From the NCBI GenBank assembly GCA_019359155.1, contig JAHHHV010000091.1, forward strand, positions 62,001 to 126,000: a stretch of 64,000 nt of DNA, given 5' to 3'. Under the pieces are notes generated by a model. It had not been told where the DNA came from. It did not search any database and was given only the letters and a program-made list of their open reading frames with translations. Below are positions 1-7,382 of this stretch, one piece after another. The DNA is from Pegethrix bostrychoides GSE-TBD4-15B (lineage in GTDB: Bacteria > Cyanobacteriota > Cyanobacteriia > Elainellales > Elainellaceae). The position numbers and the translations under genes were made by a program. Position 1 is the stretch's first letter, and each line of letters begins with the position of its first letter.

Positions 1-189
1 GGCACGATCTAGGTTGGCATCCAGAATGCGATAGATCTGAGCCTGCGGAGTGGATGGCGGGTTAAGCGCGTCAGGAGCGGAGCCAGAGTGAGTCATACCA
101 GAAGCTGCATAGGGTAAAGAAGCGGAGTCAGCCGGAAGCACAATCGGCAGAGTTGGGCGAATCAAGCGGTCGAGTAGGTGTTTTCCCAT
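1..189 (-). CDS. thiE: Thiamine phosphate synthase, N-terminal start only (partial)
   Basis: This is the first 63 codons of a gene that runs off the left edge. It reads from an ATG at 189 with no stop inside the window. The visible end, around residues 52-63, reads YRILDANLDRA. That is the opening of the N-terminal helical extension typical of cyanobacterial ThiE, which in known proteins continues into a REGLR-IEEWCRF block. ThiE joins the pyrimidine and thiazole phosphates to make thiamine phosphate in the cytoplasm. The catalytic TIM barrel lies outside the window, so the call rests on this short signature alone. The first 50 residues are low in conserved character (many Ala, Ser, Pro). Transcription is divergent from the beta-helix protein at 339. 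Confidence 0.7.
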   Translation of the reverse strand, partial: MGKHLLDRLIRPTLPIVLPADSASLPYAASGMTHSGSAPDALNPPSTPQAQIYRILDANLDRA

Positions 190-338
190 GCTACGTTAAC
201 GGGCTGCGGGTAGGGTGATTTTTGAGTTGAGCAGCCACAATCCAAAAAATTTACTCGCAATTGCTTCGGACGGAGAAAAATCAGGCAAAATTTAATGATT
301 GGTTTTTTGCGTTTATTTTGCGGCTCAGGAGATTGTTC

Positions 339-2375
339 ATGCTTCAGCTCCCTCCTCATCGGTTTGGCCAGAACTTTAGCCAGAACTTTAGCCAAAGTTG
401 GGCATCCAGTTCAGCTCAAAAATTAGCTCAAAGAATCGCCGCACCCTGGCAAAATCGGCTGCTCTTGGTTCTGGGCATCTCGGTAACGCTGCTGTTGGCC
501 GATCGCAACTGCAAGGCGCTGGCTGAAGCTCGTTCGGCTCTCGACAACACACCCTCCACCCGTCGCCCGTCTGAAGGTTCCGAAAAACCGCTCTCTAGCC
601 TTAAAACAATTTGGGTGAATCCGCAAAGCGGCAGCGATGCCAGAGCCGACGGCAGCGAGCAGTCACCGTTTCGCAGCCTCAGCCGTGCCCTAGAAGCGGC
701 GGCTCCCCAGAGCATCATTCAGCTCGCTGCTGGAACCTACAGCGCCGAGAGCGGCGAACAATTCCCGATTCGGCTGAAGCCTAACGTTACGGTGCAGGGC
801 AACCCAGACAATTTGGGACATGCGGTCGTAATTCGGGGCGGCGGCAGCTATTCCAGCCAGAGCGCAGGTCGCCAAAACGTCACGGTTCTGGGCGCAAACC
901 AGGCTGTGTTGACGGGCGTAACGGTGACGAATCCGGCGGTGCGTGGCTACGGGCTGTGGGTGGAAGCGGGTAGCCCGACGGTCGAAAGCAACACGTTTAC
1001 GGGTAGCAACGCTGGGCTAATCGCAGTCGGCAACAGCAGTCCTGTAATTCAAAACAATCTGTTTATGCTCAACCGCAGCGGCTTGCAGATTACGGGCGAG
1101 TCACGGCCTCAGGTTCAGAGCAATATTTTTCAGCGCACGGGGACTGGCATCACGCTGGGCGGGACGGCAGCAGGGCAAATTATCGGCAACCGGATCAGCC
1201 AAAACCGCGACGGGATAGTTGTCCAGGATCAGGCCAGCCCGACGCTCAGGCGCAATCAAGTTGAAGACAGCGAGCGCGATGGATTGGTCGTCACGGCACA
1301 GGCTCAGCCCGACTTGGGTAGCCGCCGTGACCCAGGGCAAAACCAGTTTCTCAACAGTCAGCAGCATGACGTGAATGCCACCACCCGCCAAACGCTCTCT
1401 GCGGTGGGCAACCACATCACAGGCTACGTCGTCGGCCAGCTAGATCTGACAGGTCAACAGCTGGCTTCAGCCGCCCCATCTTCTCAGGCCAGCTGGCCTG
1501 AGGCAAATTTGCCTCAAGCTAATTTGATTGCCAACCTGCCGCCCATCTCAGTTGCCAACAAAGCCTCAGCTCCAGCGCGTCCGGCCACTCATGCCGCTGC
1601 TCACTCAACAGCTCAGCCCCACCAGACGATTGCCCTCACTGCGCCTGCCAATCTACCCATTAACATTGTCGTGCCCCCACCAGAGAGCGTCAGGGTCGCA
1701 ACCGCACTCCGGCCAATTTCCAGTTTGACATCGTTGGCCAGTTCTGCTGCTCGTCAACCTGCCAGCCAACCCGCCAGTCAACCCGCCAGCCAGCTTACCA
1801 ATCAGCTTACCAATCAGCCCAGTCCTTCTCCAGTTCAAGCTGCGGCAACTCCGGTTCCAACCGCCGCTCTCTTGGGCAACGTCGTTGTCACCGCTGCGGC
1901 CAGCTTGCCTCGGCAAAATACTGCCGCTCCCAGCGCTCCGACGTTGAGCGGTTCGCCAATTAATGTGCCAGCACCACCCGCTGAACGCCGCTCCAGCAGC
2001 CAATCTAGCAGCCAGCTTGTGAGCCAGCCAGTAAGTCGGCCAGCCGTAAATCGATCGCTGCTACCCGTGCCAGCAGGCGAGATTCCTATCGGCAACGTAG
2101 ATGGCGTAACTCGCGTCAGCTTGGCACAGACTGGCTCACGTAGATCTCAGTTTGGGGCGCAGTCTCAAAGCTCGCAGTATCGAGTGCTGGTAGCCGCTAC
2201 TGATGACCAAATACAAAGTCAGGTGCAGTCGCTTGTGCCAGATGCCTTTTCGACGACGATTCAGGGACAGTCAGCCTTGCAGGTCGGCGCATTCAGCAGC
2301 TATCAAAACGCCCAGGAAGCCGTGCAGCTGTTGAGTCAAAATGGATTACGGGGTATTATTCAGCCTGTAGAGTAA
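339..2375 (+). CDS. Exported DUF1565 / parallel beta-helix protein with C-terminal SPOR-like domain
   Basis: I chose the ATG at 339 over a TTG at 261 because AGGAGA lies just upstream (about 327-332). The N-terminus has a basic stretch and a hydrophobic segment (LLLVLGISVTLLLA), which looks like a signal peptide or anchor. A DUF1565-type region follows (WVNPQSGSDARADGSEQSPF, then an LAAGTYSAESGEQFP block). Next come right-handed beta-helix repeats rich in N, G and V (for example VESNTFTGSNAGL and VIQNNLFMLNRSG). A long Ala/Pro/Ser/Gln-rich linker with PASQ and LTNQ repeats follows. The last 70 residues (YRVLVAA...LQVGAFSSYQNAQEAVQLL...GIIQPVE) resemble a SPOR peptidoglycan-binding domain. Inference: an envelope protein tethered to the cell wall. 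The L,D-transpeptidase just downstream fits a wall context. Substrate unknown. Confidence 0.8.
   Translation: MLQLPPHRFGQNFSQNFSQSWASSSAQKLAQRIAAPWQNRLLLVLGISVTLLLADRNCKALAEARSALDNTPSTRRPSEGSEKPLSSLKTIWVNPQSGSDARADGSEQSPFRSLSRALEAAAPQSIIQLAAGTYSAESGEQFPIRLKPNVTVQGNPDNLGHAVVIRGGGSYSSQSAGRQNVTVLGANQAVLTGVTVTNPAVRGYGLWVEAGSPTVESNTFTGSNAGLIAVGNSSPVIQNNLFMLNRSGLQITGESRPQVQSNIFQRTGTGITLGGTAAGQIIGNRISQNRDGIVVQDQASPTLRRNQVEDSERDGLVVTAQAQPDLGSRRDPGQNQFLNSQQHDVNATTRQTLSAVGNHITGYVVGQLDLTGQQLASAAPSSQASWPEANLPQANLIANLPPISVANKASAPARPATHAAAHSTAQPHQTIALTAPANLPINIVVPPPESVRVATALRPISSLTSLASSAARQPASQPASQPASQLTNQLTNQPSPSPVQAAATPVPTAALLGNVVVTAAASLPRQNTAAPSAPTLSGSPINVPAPPAERRSSSQSSSQLVSQPVSRPAVNRSLLPVPAGEIPIGNVDGVTRVSLAQTGSRRSQFGAQSQSSQYRVLVAATDDQIQSQVQSLVPDAFSTTIQGQSALQVGAFSSYQNAQEAVQLLSQNGLRGIIQPVE
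367..390 (+). repeat. In-frame tandem duplication, 12 bp x 2
   Basis: Two perfect copies of GCCAGAACTTTA lie inside the preceding CDS and encode a doubled QNFS. The unit length is divisible by three, so the reading frame is kept. Confidence 0.9.
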
Positions 2376-2433
2376 TTCCGGGCTTTATGGCACAGCCTGA
2401 GTTAGCTACAGTCTAAATTGCAGCCTGAAGGCG

Positions 2434-2455
2434 ATGAGCAGGCCATGAGCAGGCC
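2434..2455 (+). repeat. Tandem duplication, 11 bp x 2, abutting a start codon
   Basis: Two perfect copies of ATGAGCAGGCC end directly at the ATG of the L,D-transpeptidase gene (2456). This places ATG triplets at 2434, 2445 and 2456 in three different frames. Only the one at 2456 opens the long frame. Confidence 0.9.
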
Positions 2456-3127
2456 ATGACCACAAACAACGATCCGCTCAAGAGTAGCTTTATGCTGCTG
2501 AGCTTTGTAACGGCAGCGCTACTAGTTGGCGTTCAGATGCGTTCGCTGGTTGCCAAACCTGTTGTCACGGCTGTGCCTGCATCGCCTACTCCTCTAACGC
2601 CTATACCCCTCGCGCCCTTGCCGACCGCAACTGCTTCAGCGCTCAACCCACCTCCAGCAGCGCCAATAGCCACTCAAGCCGTTCAGCCGGGACTCGACCA
2701 GATTCTGTCAAATTCACTGCATCCAGTCGCGCTGATTCATCAAACCCAGCTCGTGATTGACCTCAGCGATCGGCAGCTCTTGCTCTACCAAGATGGTCGG
2801 CTGCACAGCCGATTTGAGATTGCAGTGGGTAAGGCGGGCTGGGAGACCCCCGCGGGCAGCTTTAACGTGATTAGCATGAGCAAAGATCCGGTCTGGCAAA
2901 ATCCGATCACCCGTGAGGTCGTCACCGATCCTGCTAAAAATCCCCTGGGCTCGCGCTGGATTGGCTTCTGGACAGACGGCACGCATCAAATTGGACTGCA
3001 TGGCACAAACGAAACCGAGCTAATTGGGCAGGCAGTCTCGCATGGCTGCGTCCGGATGCATGACTCAGATGTACAGGCGCTGTTTGAGCAGGTGGCGATT
3101 GGTACGCCCGTTTTGGTTCAGCCGTAG
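2456..3127 (+). CDS. L,D-transpeptidase (YkuD family)
   Basis: This is a 223-residue cell-wall enzyme. Residues 12-27 are a hydrophobic signal/anchor, residues 38-75 a Pro/Ala/Thr-rich spacer, and residues 97-222 the YkuD catalytic domain. The active-site signature is visible: H182 (GLHGTN) and S195-H196-G197-C198-V-R200 (SHGCVRM), with C198 the expected nucleophile. The family forms 3-3 cross-links in peptidoglycan or attaches proteins to it, outside the membrane. An LVIDLSDRQLLLYQDG block opens the domain, as is usual. It lies 80 bp after the SPOR-like protein on the same strand and may share its transcript. Length is ordinary for cyanobacterial members. Confidence 0.92.
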   Translation: MTTNNDPLKSSFMLLSFVTAALLVGVQMRSLVAKPVVTAVPASPTPLTPIPLAPLPTATASALNPPPAAPIATQAVQPGLDQILSNSLHPVALIHQTQLVIDLSDRQLLLYQDGRLHSRFEIAVGKAGWETPAGSFNVISMSKDPVWQNPITREVVTDPAKNPLGSRWIGFWTDGTHQIGLHGTNETELIGQAVSHGCVRMHDSDVQALFEQVAIGTPVLVQP

Positions 3128-3432
3128 CGACCCAACTGGAGCGACTCAATTAGAGCAACCCAACTAGAGCTCCTAAAACAGCGGCAGCGCGGCGGAAAAA
3201 CTGTCGTCACGATTACGGTTTTCCACCTTGAGCTGCAAGTTTTGAACTGCGTTAAGGCAGTAAACTAGAAGAGTGATTTTGTAACGTTTAATTAAAAGTT
3301 TGGTTAACTTTGAGGTGGTTAACTTTGAGGTGAAGTTGAGAGATTGCCGCTCCTGCGACCTCGGATTTGATGCCGCAAATTCAGCCAAAGTCGAGTTTTG
3401 ATTTCAACATCCGATTGGATAGGCAAGAGACT
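3128..3432. other. Intergenic gap with a 15-bp tandem duplication
   Basis: There is no convincing gene here. The gap opens with loosely repeated CCCAACT-GAGC units (3131-3172). It also holds two perfect copies of GGTTAACTTTGAGGT at 3302-3331. The stretch before the DUF1517 start is AT-rich around 3280-3300, so the promoter of that gene is probably here. I cannot fix its boxes. Confidence 0.6.
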
Positions 3433-4383
3433 ATGCTCAAAAAACTTTCTCACTGGATCAAACCCTGGATCAAGCCACTGCTAACGGGAGCGCTAGTGCT
3501 GATGCTGGCCTTTGGTCAGGCACAGGGCGCTTGGGCGGCCAGCGGCGGTCGGATTGGTGGCGGCAGCTTCAAAATGCCTAGCCGTCCTATGCCCAGCCGC
3601 ACCTATGCACCTCCAAGCGGCGGTGGCGGCTACTATCCTGGTGGTGGCTTTGGCTATCCCTTCTTAATTCCCTCGTTCGGCGTGGGCTTTGGCGGCAGCG
3701 GCTTGCTGAGCCTACTGGTCTTCATGGCAGTCGCTGGCTTTCTGGTGAATACCTTCCGCTCAATGCGTTCCGAGGACGGCATGGGCGGCTATGAGTCTAA
3801 CCCAACCGTGTCGGTGGCAAAGCTGCAAGTTGGCCTGCTCTCCGAGGCGCGGAGCCTGCAAGCTGATTTGAACCGGATTGCCGAAATTGCTGATACCAGC
3901 ACCAAAGCAGGTCTAACGCAAGTACTCCAAGAGACCACGCTAGCGCTACTGCGTCACCCGGAATATTGGCGCTATGCCAGCGACCAAAGCCAGATTACCA
4001 GCCTCAGTGCTGCCGAGAACCAGTTTAATCGGCTGGCGATTGCTGAGCGCAGCAAGTTTTCGGGCGAGACGCTCTCGAACGTGAACAATTTGCTGAAGCA
4101 TGGCGAATCAGGTCAGGCGCTTCCCGCTGTGGGTGACCTGGCGACGTTAGACAAAGATCCAGGCGAATATATCGTCGTAACGCTGCTGGTGGCAAGCCAG
4201 GGTAAGCTTCAGCTGCCGGCCATCAATAGCTCTCAAGATCTGCGGCAGGCGATCTCGCAAATTGGCTCAGCTTCTGGAGAGAGCCTGCTGGCGCTTGAGG
4301 TACTCTGGACGCCTCAAGCAGATGGCGATACGCTCTCGGCAGACGATGTCTTGGCTTACTATCCTGAACTGAAGCTGGTTTAG
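3433..4383 (+). CDS. DUF1517 family membrane protein
   Basis: The start is set at ATG 3433, where the protein opens MLKKLSHWIKP and runs into a signal-like hydrophobic stretch (LLTGALVLMLAFGQAQGAWA). An in-frame TTG lies at 3367. A Gly/Pro/Tyr-rich segment (SGGRIGGGSFKMPSRPMPSR...GGGGYYPGGGFGYP) comes next, then a transmembrane helix (LLSLLVFMAVAGFLVNTF), then a soluble alpha/beta domain (VSVAKLQVGLLSEARSLQADL to the C-terminus). This order is typical of DUF1517 proteins of cyanobacteria and chloroplasts. The Arabidopsis relative FLAP1 is linked to acclimation to fluctuating light, so a thylakoid or envelope role is plausible but inferred. It stands alone, followed by the convergent glycosyltransferase. 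Confidence 0.85.
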   Translation: MLKKLSHWIKPWIKPLLTGALVLMLAFGQAQGAWAASGGRIGGGSFKMPSRPMPSRTYAPPSGGGGYYPGGGFGYPFLIPSFGVGFGGSGLLSLLVFMAVAGFLVNTFRSMRSEDGMGGYESNPTVSVAKLQVGLLSEARSLQADLNRIAEIADTSTKAGLTQVLQETTLALLRHPEYWRYASDQSQITSLSAAENQFNRLAIAERSKFSGETLSNVNNLLKHGESGQALPAVGDLATLDKDPGEYIVVTLLVASQGKLQLPAINSSQDLRQAISQIGSASGESLLALEVLWTPQADGDTLSADDVLAYYPELKLV

Positions 4384-4445
4384 GCAGCGCGGCTGAAGCC
4401 GAAAATCACTTACTTAATAGTTGGAGACAGCCGGAGTTGATGCGT

Positions 4446-5852
4446 TCAGCTCTGGCTGTTTTTTGGCGTCGCTGGAGTATGCGCCATTGGAGTTTGTGCT
4501 GGACTGCCGTACCACCGAGCCAGATGAGCTGGCGGCACGCCTAGAAAATAGGCCAGAATCACCAGCTGATTGATTGCGGTCGTTTTGACCATCCCCAGCT
4601 TTTGCCAGCGTCGCGCTGAGGTCGTCACGGCACAAGGCGCGATGGCGATTTTGCCTAGCTTTTGTAGCCGCCGCACCAGCTCAAAATCTTCCATAATTGG
4701 CAGCTGAGCAAACCCGCCTAGCTGCCGAAATGTTTTGGCCTTGAGGAAAATTGCCTGATCGCCATAGGGCAGCTGGAGCCAGCGCGACCGCCAGTTCACG
4801 CCACGTTCGATCCAGCGCAGGCTAGGCTCTGGTGCCGCAATCCGCAGCTCGAAGGCTCCAGCGATCGTGTTGGGCTGAGCCAAGACTTGCTGGACAGAAG
4901 CCACAAATTGAGGCGGCAGAATGCTGTCAGCATGGAGAAACAGCAGGATTTCCGCCGCTGCGACCTTTGCGCCTGCGTTCATCTGGGCAGCTCGCCCCTG
5001 CTCTGCGAGAATCACTTGGACACCCAGAGCACTGGCCAAAGCCACAGTCTCGTCACAACTGCCGCCATCAACGACAATCACCTCAAGGCTGGTTTGCAGA
5101 GTTTGGGTTTGCAGAGCTTGAATCACCCGCTCAATACCGTTGGCTTCGTTCAGGACTGGAATGATTACTGAGATTGCTGGTTTGGAGGCTGATGGTGCTT
5201 GACTAAGTCGATTGGCCTGCCAAACAGCCAGATCTTCCGGTCGATCCACATCGGCCAGGGTTGGGAGGTAGGCAGTTGAGAGTCTGAGTCTAGTCGCAAT
5301 CTCAACGGTCTGCTGTAGAACCCATTCACTACTCCAAGTGATATTGCAAAACAGCTCTGGGCAACAGCGACGTAGGCCAATCAGGTAGTAGCCGCCATCT
5401 TGGGCAGGCCCCAGCACCAGATCATGCTGCTCCAACAGCTCAAATGCCTGCTGCATCAGTTCTGCCCTCAGTCCTGGACAGTCTGAGCCAACGGTAATCA
5501 CTTGCTGCATTCCGGCATCGAAAGCTGCCTGATTGGCGACCGACAGCCGTGTGCCTAAATCTGCCTGCGGCTGTGCCCGGTAGCACCAGTCACCGAGCCA
5601 ATTTCGCATTTGATTTTGGGTCTGGGCTGCCTCCTCAGCGCTGTTGCCACGGCTCGCAAACCAAATTTCGACTGAAAGCTGAGCCTCAAGCTCTAGGGAC
5701 TGGATCTGAAGCCGCTGGATTTCAGCCAGCGTTTGCTCCACCATCTGACGATGCAGATCGGCGGCTCCGGCTGCACCCAGCGCCGGAATAAGTCGCGTCT
5801 TGGCCATTCCTGGCTCCGGATAGCGCGTGAATAAAAGTAACCGACGGCTCAT
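4446..5852 (-). CDS. Fused two-domain glycosyltransferase (TIGR04282 + TIGR04283 arsenosugar-type)
   Basis: The ATG at 5852 starts MSRRLLLFTRYPEPGMAKTR, the normal start of the DUF2064/TIGR04282 nucleotidyl-sugar transferase fold. Longer frames (ATG at 5885 or further up to 5972) add nothing conserved. The N-terminal half ends with DVDRPEDLAVW. The C-terminal half is a GT2 fold beginning ISVIIPVLNEANGI, with VIVVDGGSCDET, FLHADSILPP and MEDFELVRRLQKLGK, and matches TIGR04283. In many bacteria these are two adjacent genes. Here they form one chain of about 468 residues. The families are named for arsenosugar biosynthesis, but their substrates are not settled and no ars genes lie nearby. It is transcribed toward the DUF1517 gene. 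Confidence 0.85.
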   Translation of the reverse strand: MSRRLLLFTRYPEPGMAKTRLIPALGAAGAADLHRQMVEQTLAEIQRLQIQSLELEAQLSVEIWFASRGNSAEEAAQTQNQMRNWLGDWCYRAQPQADLGTRLSVANQAAFDAGMQQVITVGSDCPGLRAELMQQAFELLEQHDLVLGPAQDGGYYLIGLRRCCPELFCNITWSSEWVLQQTVEIATRLRLSTAYLPTLADVDRPEDLAVWQANRLSQAPSASKPAISVIIPVLNEANGIERVIQALQTQTLQTSLEVIVVDGGSCDETVALASALGVQVILAEQGRAAQMNAGAKVAAAEILLFLHADSILPPQFVASVQQVLAQPNTIAGAFELRIAAPEPSLRWIERGVNWRSRWLQLPYGDQAIFLKAKTFRQLGGFAQLPIMEDFELVRRLQKLGKIAIAPCAVTTSARRWQKLGMVKTTAINQLVILAYFLGVPPAHLARWYGSPAQTPMAHTPATPKNSQS

Positions 5853-5990
5853 GCCAGATTCCCAAAAATGCAGCCATTTCATCATGGCATCATGACTATG
5901 AGTTTGCTCTGAGCGCCTGCTGAGAACTTGCTGACTGCTACAGGGTATAGGCCGTAGGGTGAATGCCCTCATCGAGAGCTGAGCCAGTCA

Positions 5991-6027
5991 CGCTATTTTC
6001 GATCGATGGACTAGATCGAAAATAGCG
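5991..6027. promoter_or_regulatory. Perfect 14-bp inverted repeat between divergent genes
   Basis: CGCTATTTTCGATC at 5991-6004 is matched exactly by its reverse complement at 6014-6027, around a 9-nt spacer. It sits in the divergent gap between the glycosyltransferase (minus) and the small membrane protein (plus, start 6070). No T-run follows on either strand, so an operator or an mRNA 5' hairpin is more likely than a terminator. Confidence 0.6.
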
Positions 6028-6069
6028 ATCTAGTTCAGCAAATCTCAATCAGGCATACCGCTTTGAGCC

Positions 6070-6489
6070 ATGTGGAGTAAACCATTTTTTATGGCGCTGG
6101 CCACCTTTGCGGTCCAGCTCGGCCTCAATTTTCTGCTGGCTGTTCTGCGAGACTGGCTAGGGTTTAGCAGCTTCAACAGCTTTTCGTTTGGCATGTATTT
6201 TGGCGTACATCTATTGGCTGCCACAACCGCTGGCTGTCTTTATGCGGCAAGACATAGCCAAGAGCCTGCGCCAGCGCTGAGGCTAAAGACCGCAATTTAC
6301 TACGGGCTGATCTGGGCAGGCTTCGTGGGGTTCACATTCTGGAGCAATCAGGACTTGCTGGCTGGCACGAGCCACTGGGCAAGCCTGCTAGCGCTTCTGC
6401 CCATCTCTAGTTTATTTGGGCTAATTACCTATACAGCAGTGGGCATCGCTGCTCATTTCTATCTCAGAATGCAAAAAAGGCGGCTGTAA
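6070..6489 (+). CDS. Small membrane protein, unknown function
   Basis: This 139-residue protein starts at ATG 6070. Four hydrophobic stretches look like transmembrane helices: about 5-26 (FMALATFAVQLGLNFLLAVL), 40-60, 75-92 (IYYGLIWAGFVGFTF) and 105-130 (LLPISSLFGLITYTAVGIAA). A short basic tail (RMQKRRL) would face the cytoplasm. I do not recognise the family. It follows the 14-bp dyad and is convergent with the exonuclease gene, only 25 bp away. Confidence 0.7.
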   Translation: MWSKPFFMALATFAVQLGLNFLLAVLRDWLGFSSFNSFSFGMYFGVHLLAATTAGCLYAARHSQEPAPALRLKTAIYYGLIWAGFVGFTFWSNQDLLAGTSHWASLLALLPISSLFGLITYTAVGIAAHFYLRMQKRRL

Positions 6490-6514
6490 AATGCGAGCAC
6501 TCGCGTCAACCCGC

Positions 6515-7285
6515 CTAGCCTCTAAGCAGCCGCTCCACCTCGCCACGTCGATACATCCAGGTTCCCCCCCGCCCTTTGCCGACAAACCGCGAAGCCGCAC
6601 CAGCGTCGTCTAGCTGAGTTCTGGCCGCAACCTGCGGGCAGTTCAAAATCCCTGCCGCCTCGCGCAGCGAAATCCACTGCCGACCAAACCGCGCCAGCAA
6701 AGCTGCATCCGGCTCGTTCAAGAGTTCGGTGAGCAGACGTTCGGCGAGTAGCCAGCAGGCCAGTGTATCGGCTTCGGCGCGGTGAGACTCGCCTACTGGA
6801 AACTGAAAGTGCTGCACCAAGTTGGGTAAGCTGCGCGAGCGCAGATCGGGGAGCATCAGCCGAGCTAGCTTGACGGTGCAAAGCTGATCCGGTTCTGGAC
6901 GCAAAAACTTTGTGCCTAACCGCGCATATTCAGCCTGCAAAAACGGGTAGTCAAACTCCAGGTTATGCGCTGTCAAAATCCCCTGCTCTAGCAGCGGTAG
7001 ATAATGGGGATACAGCTCTGCTGCTGGCGTGGCGCTGTCCACCATGCTCTGGGTAATGCCCGTAAACTGGGTAATCTTGGCTGGAACTCTGGTTTGAGAG
7101 TTCACTAGATCGGTCTGCTGATGCTTAACTCCATCCGCTAGCGTCGCGTGAATCACCGATATTTCAGTGATCCGGCTATCCCAGGCGTATAGCCCTGTCG
7201 TTTCTACGTCCACAACTGTGATGAGCTGCTGACTCAAACGGCGATAGTGGAGCAAAAGTTCAGTAGAGCGCACGGCAGTTTTCAA
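6515..7285 (-). CDS. DEDDh 3'-5' exonuclease (DnaQ / Pol III epsilon-like)
   Basis: The Exo I motif DVETTG (D26, E28) sits near the N-terminus. Exo II is in TAHNLEFDYPFL and Exo III in SHRAEADTLACW, which gives the H-x(4)-D form of DEDDh enzymes. Such proteins remove nucleotides from 3' ends in DNA repair or RNA turnover. The C-terminal 60 residues (WISLREAAGILNCPQVAARTQL to MYRRGEVERLL) look like a small winged-helix/excisionase-type DNA-binding segment, which is unusual for plain epsilon subunits. The frame opens with TTG at 7285. A GTG at 7273 is an alternative, and neither has a clear ribosome site. Standalone gene. Confidence 0.85.
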   Translation of the reverse strand: MKTAVRSTELLLHYRRLSQQLITVVDVETTGLYAWDSRITEISVIHATLADGVKHQQTDLVNSQTRVPAKITQFTGITQSMVDSATPAAELYPHYLPLLEQGILTAHNLEFDYPFLQAEYARLGTKFLRPEPDQLCTVKLARLMLPDLRSRSLPNLVQHFQFPVGESHRAEADTLACWLLAERLLTELLNEPDAALLARFGRQWISLREAAGILNCPQVAARTQLDDAGAASRFVGKGRGGTWMYRRGEVERLLRG

Positions 7286-7382
7286 AAAGGGCAGAGGGTA
7301 GAGCTGGTTGCTAGAGGTCAGTCCTCGTCAATCATACCTCCACCAACTCTGCCCTTTGACAGTTCAGCTAGCGCGGAATCCG

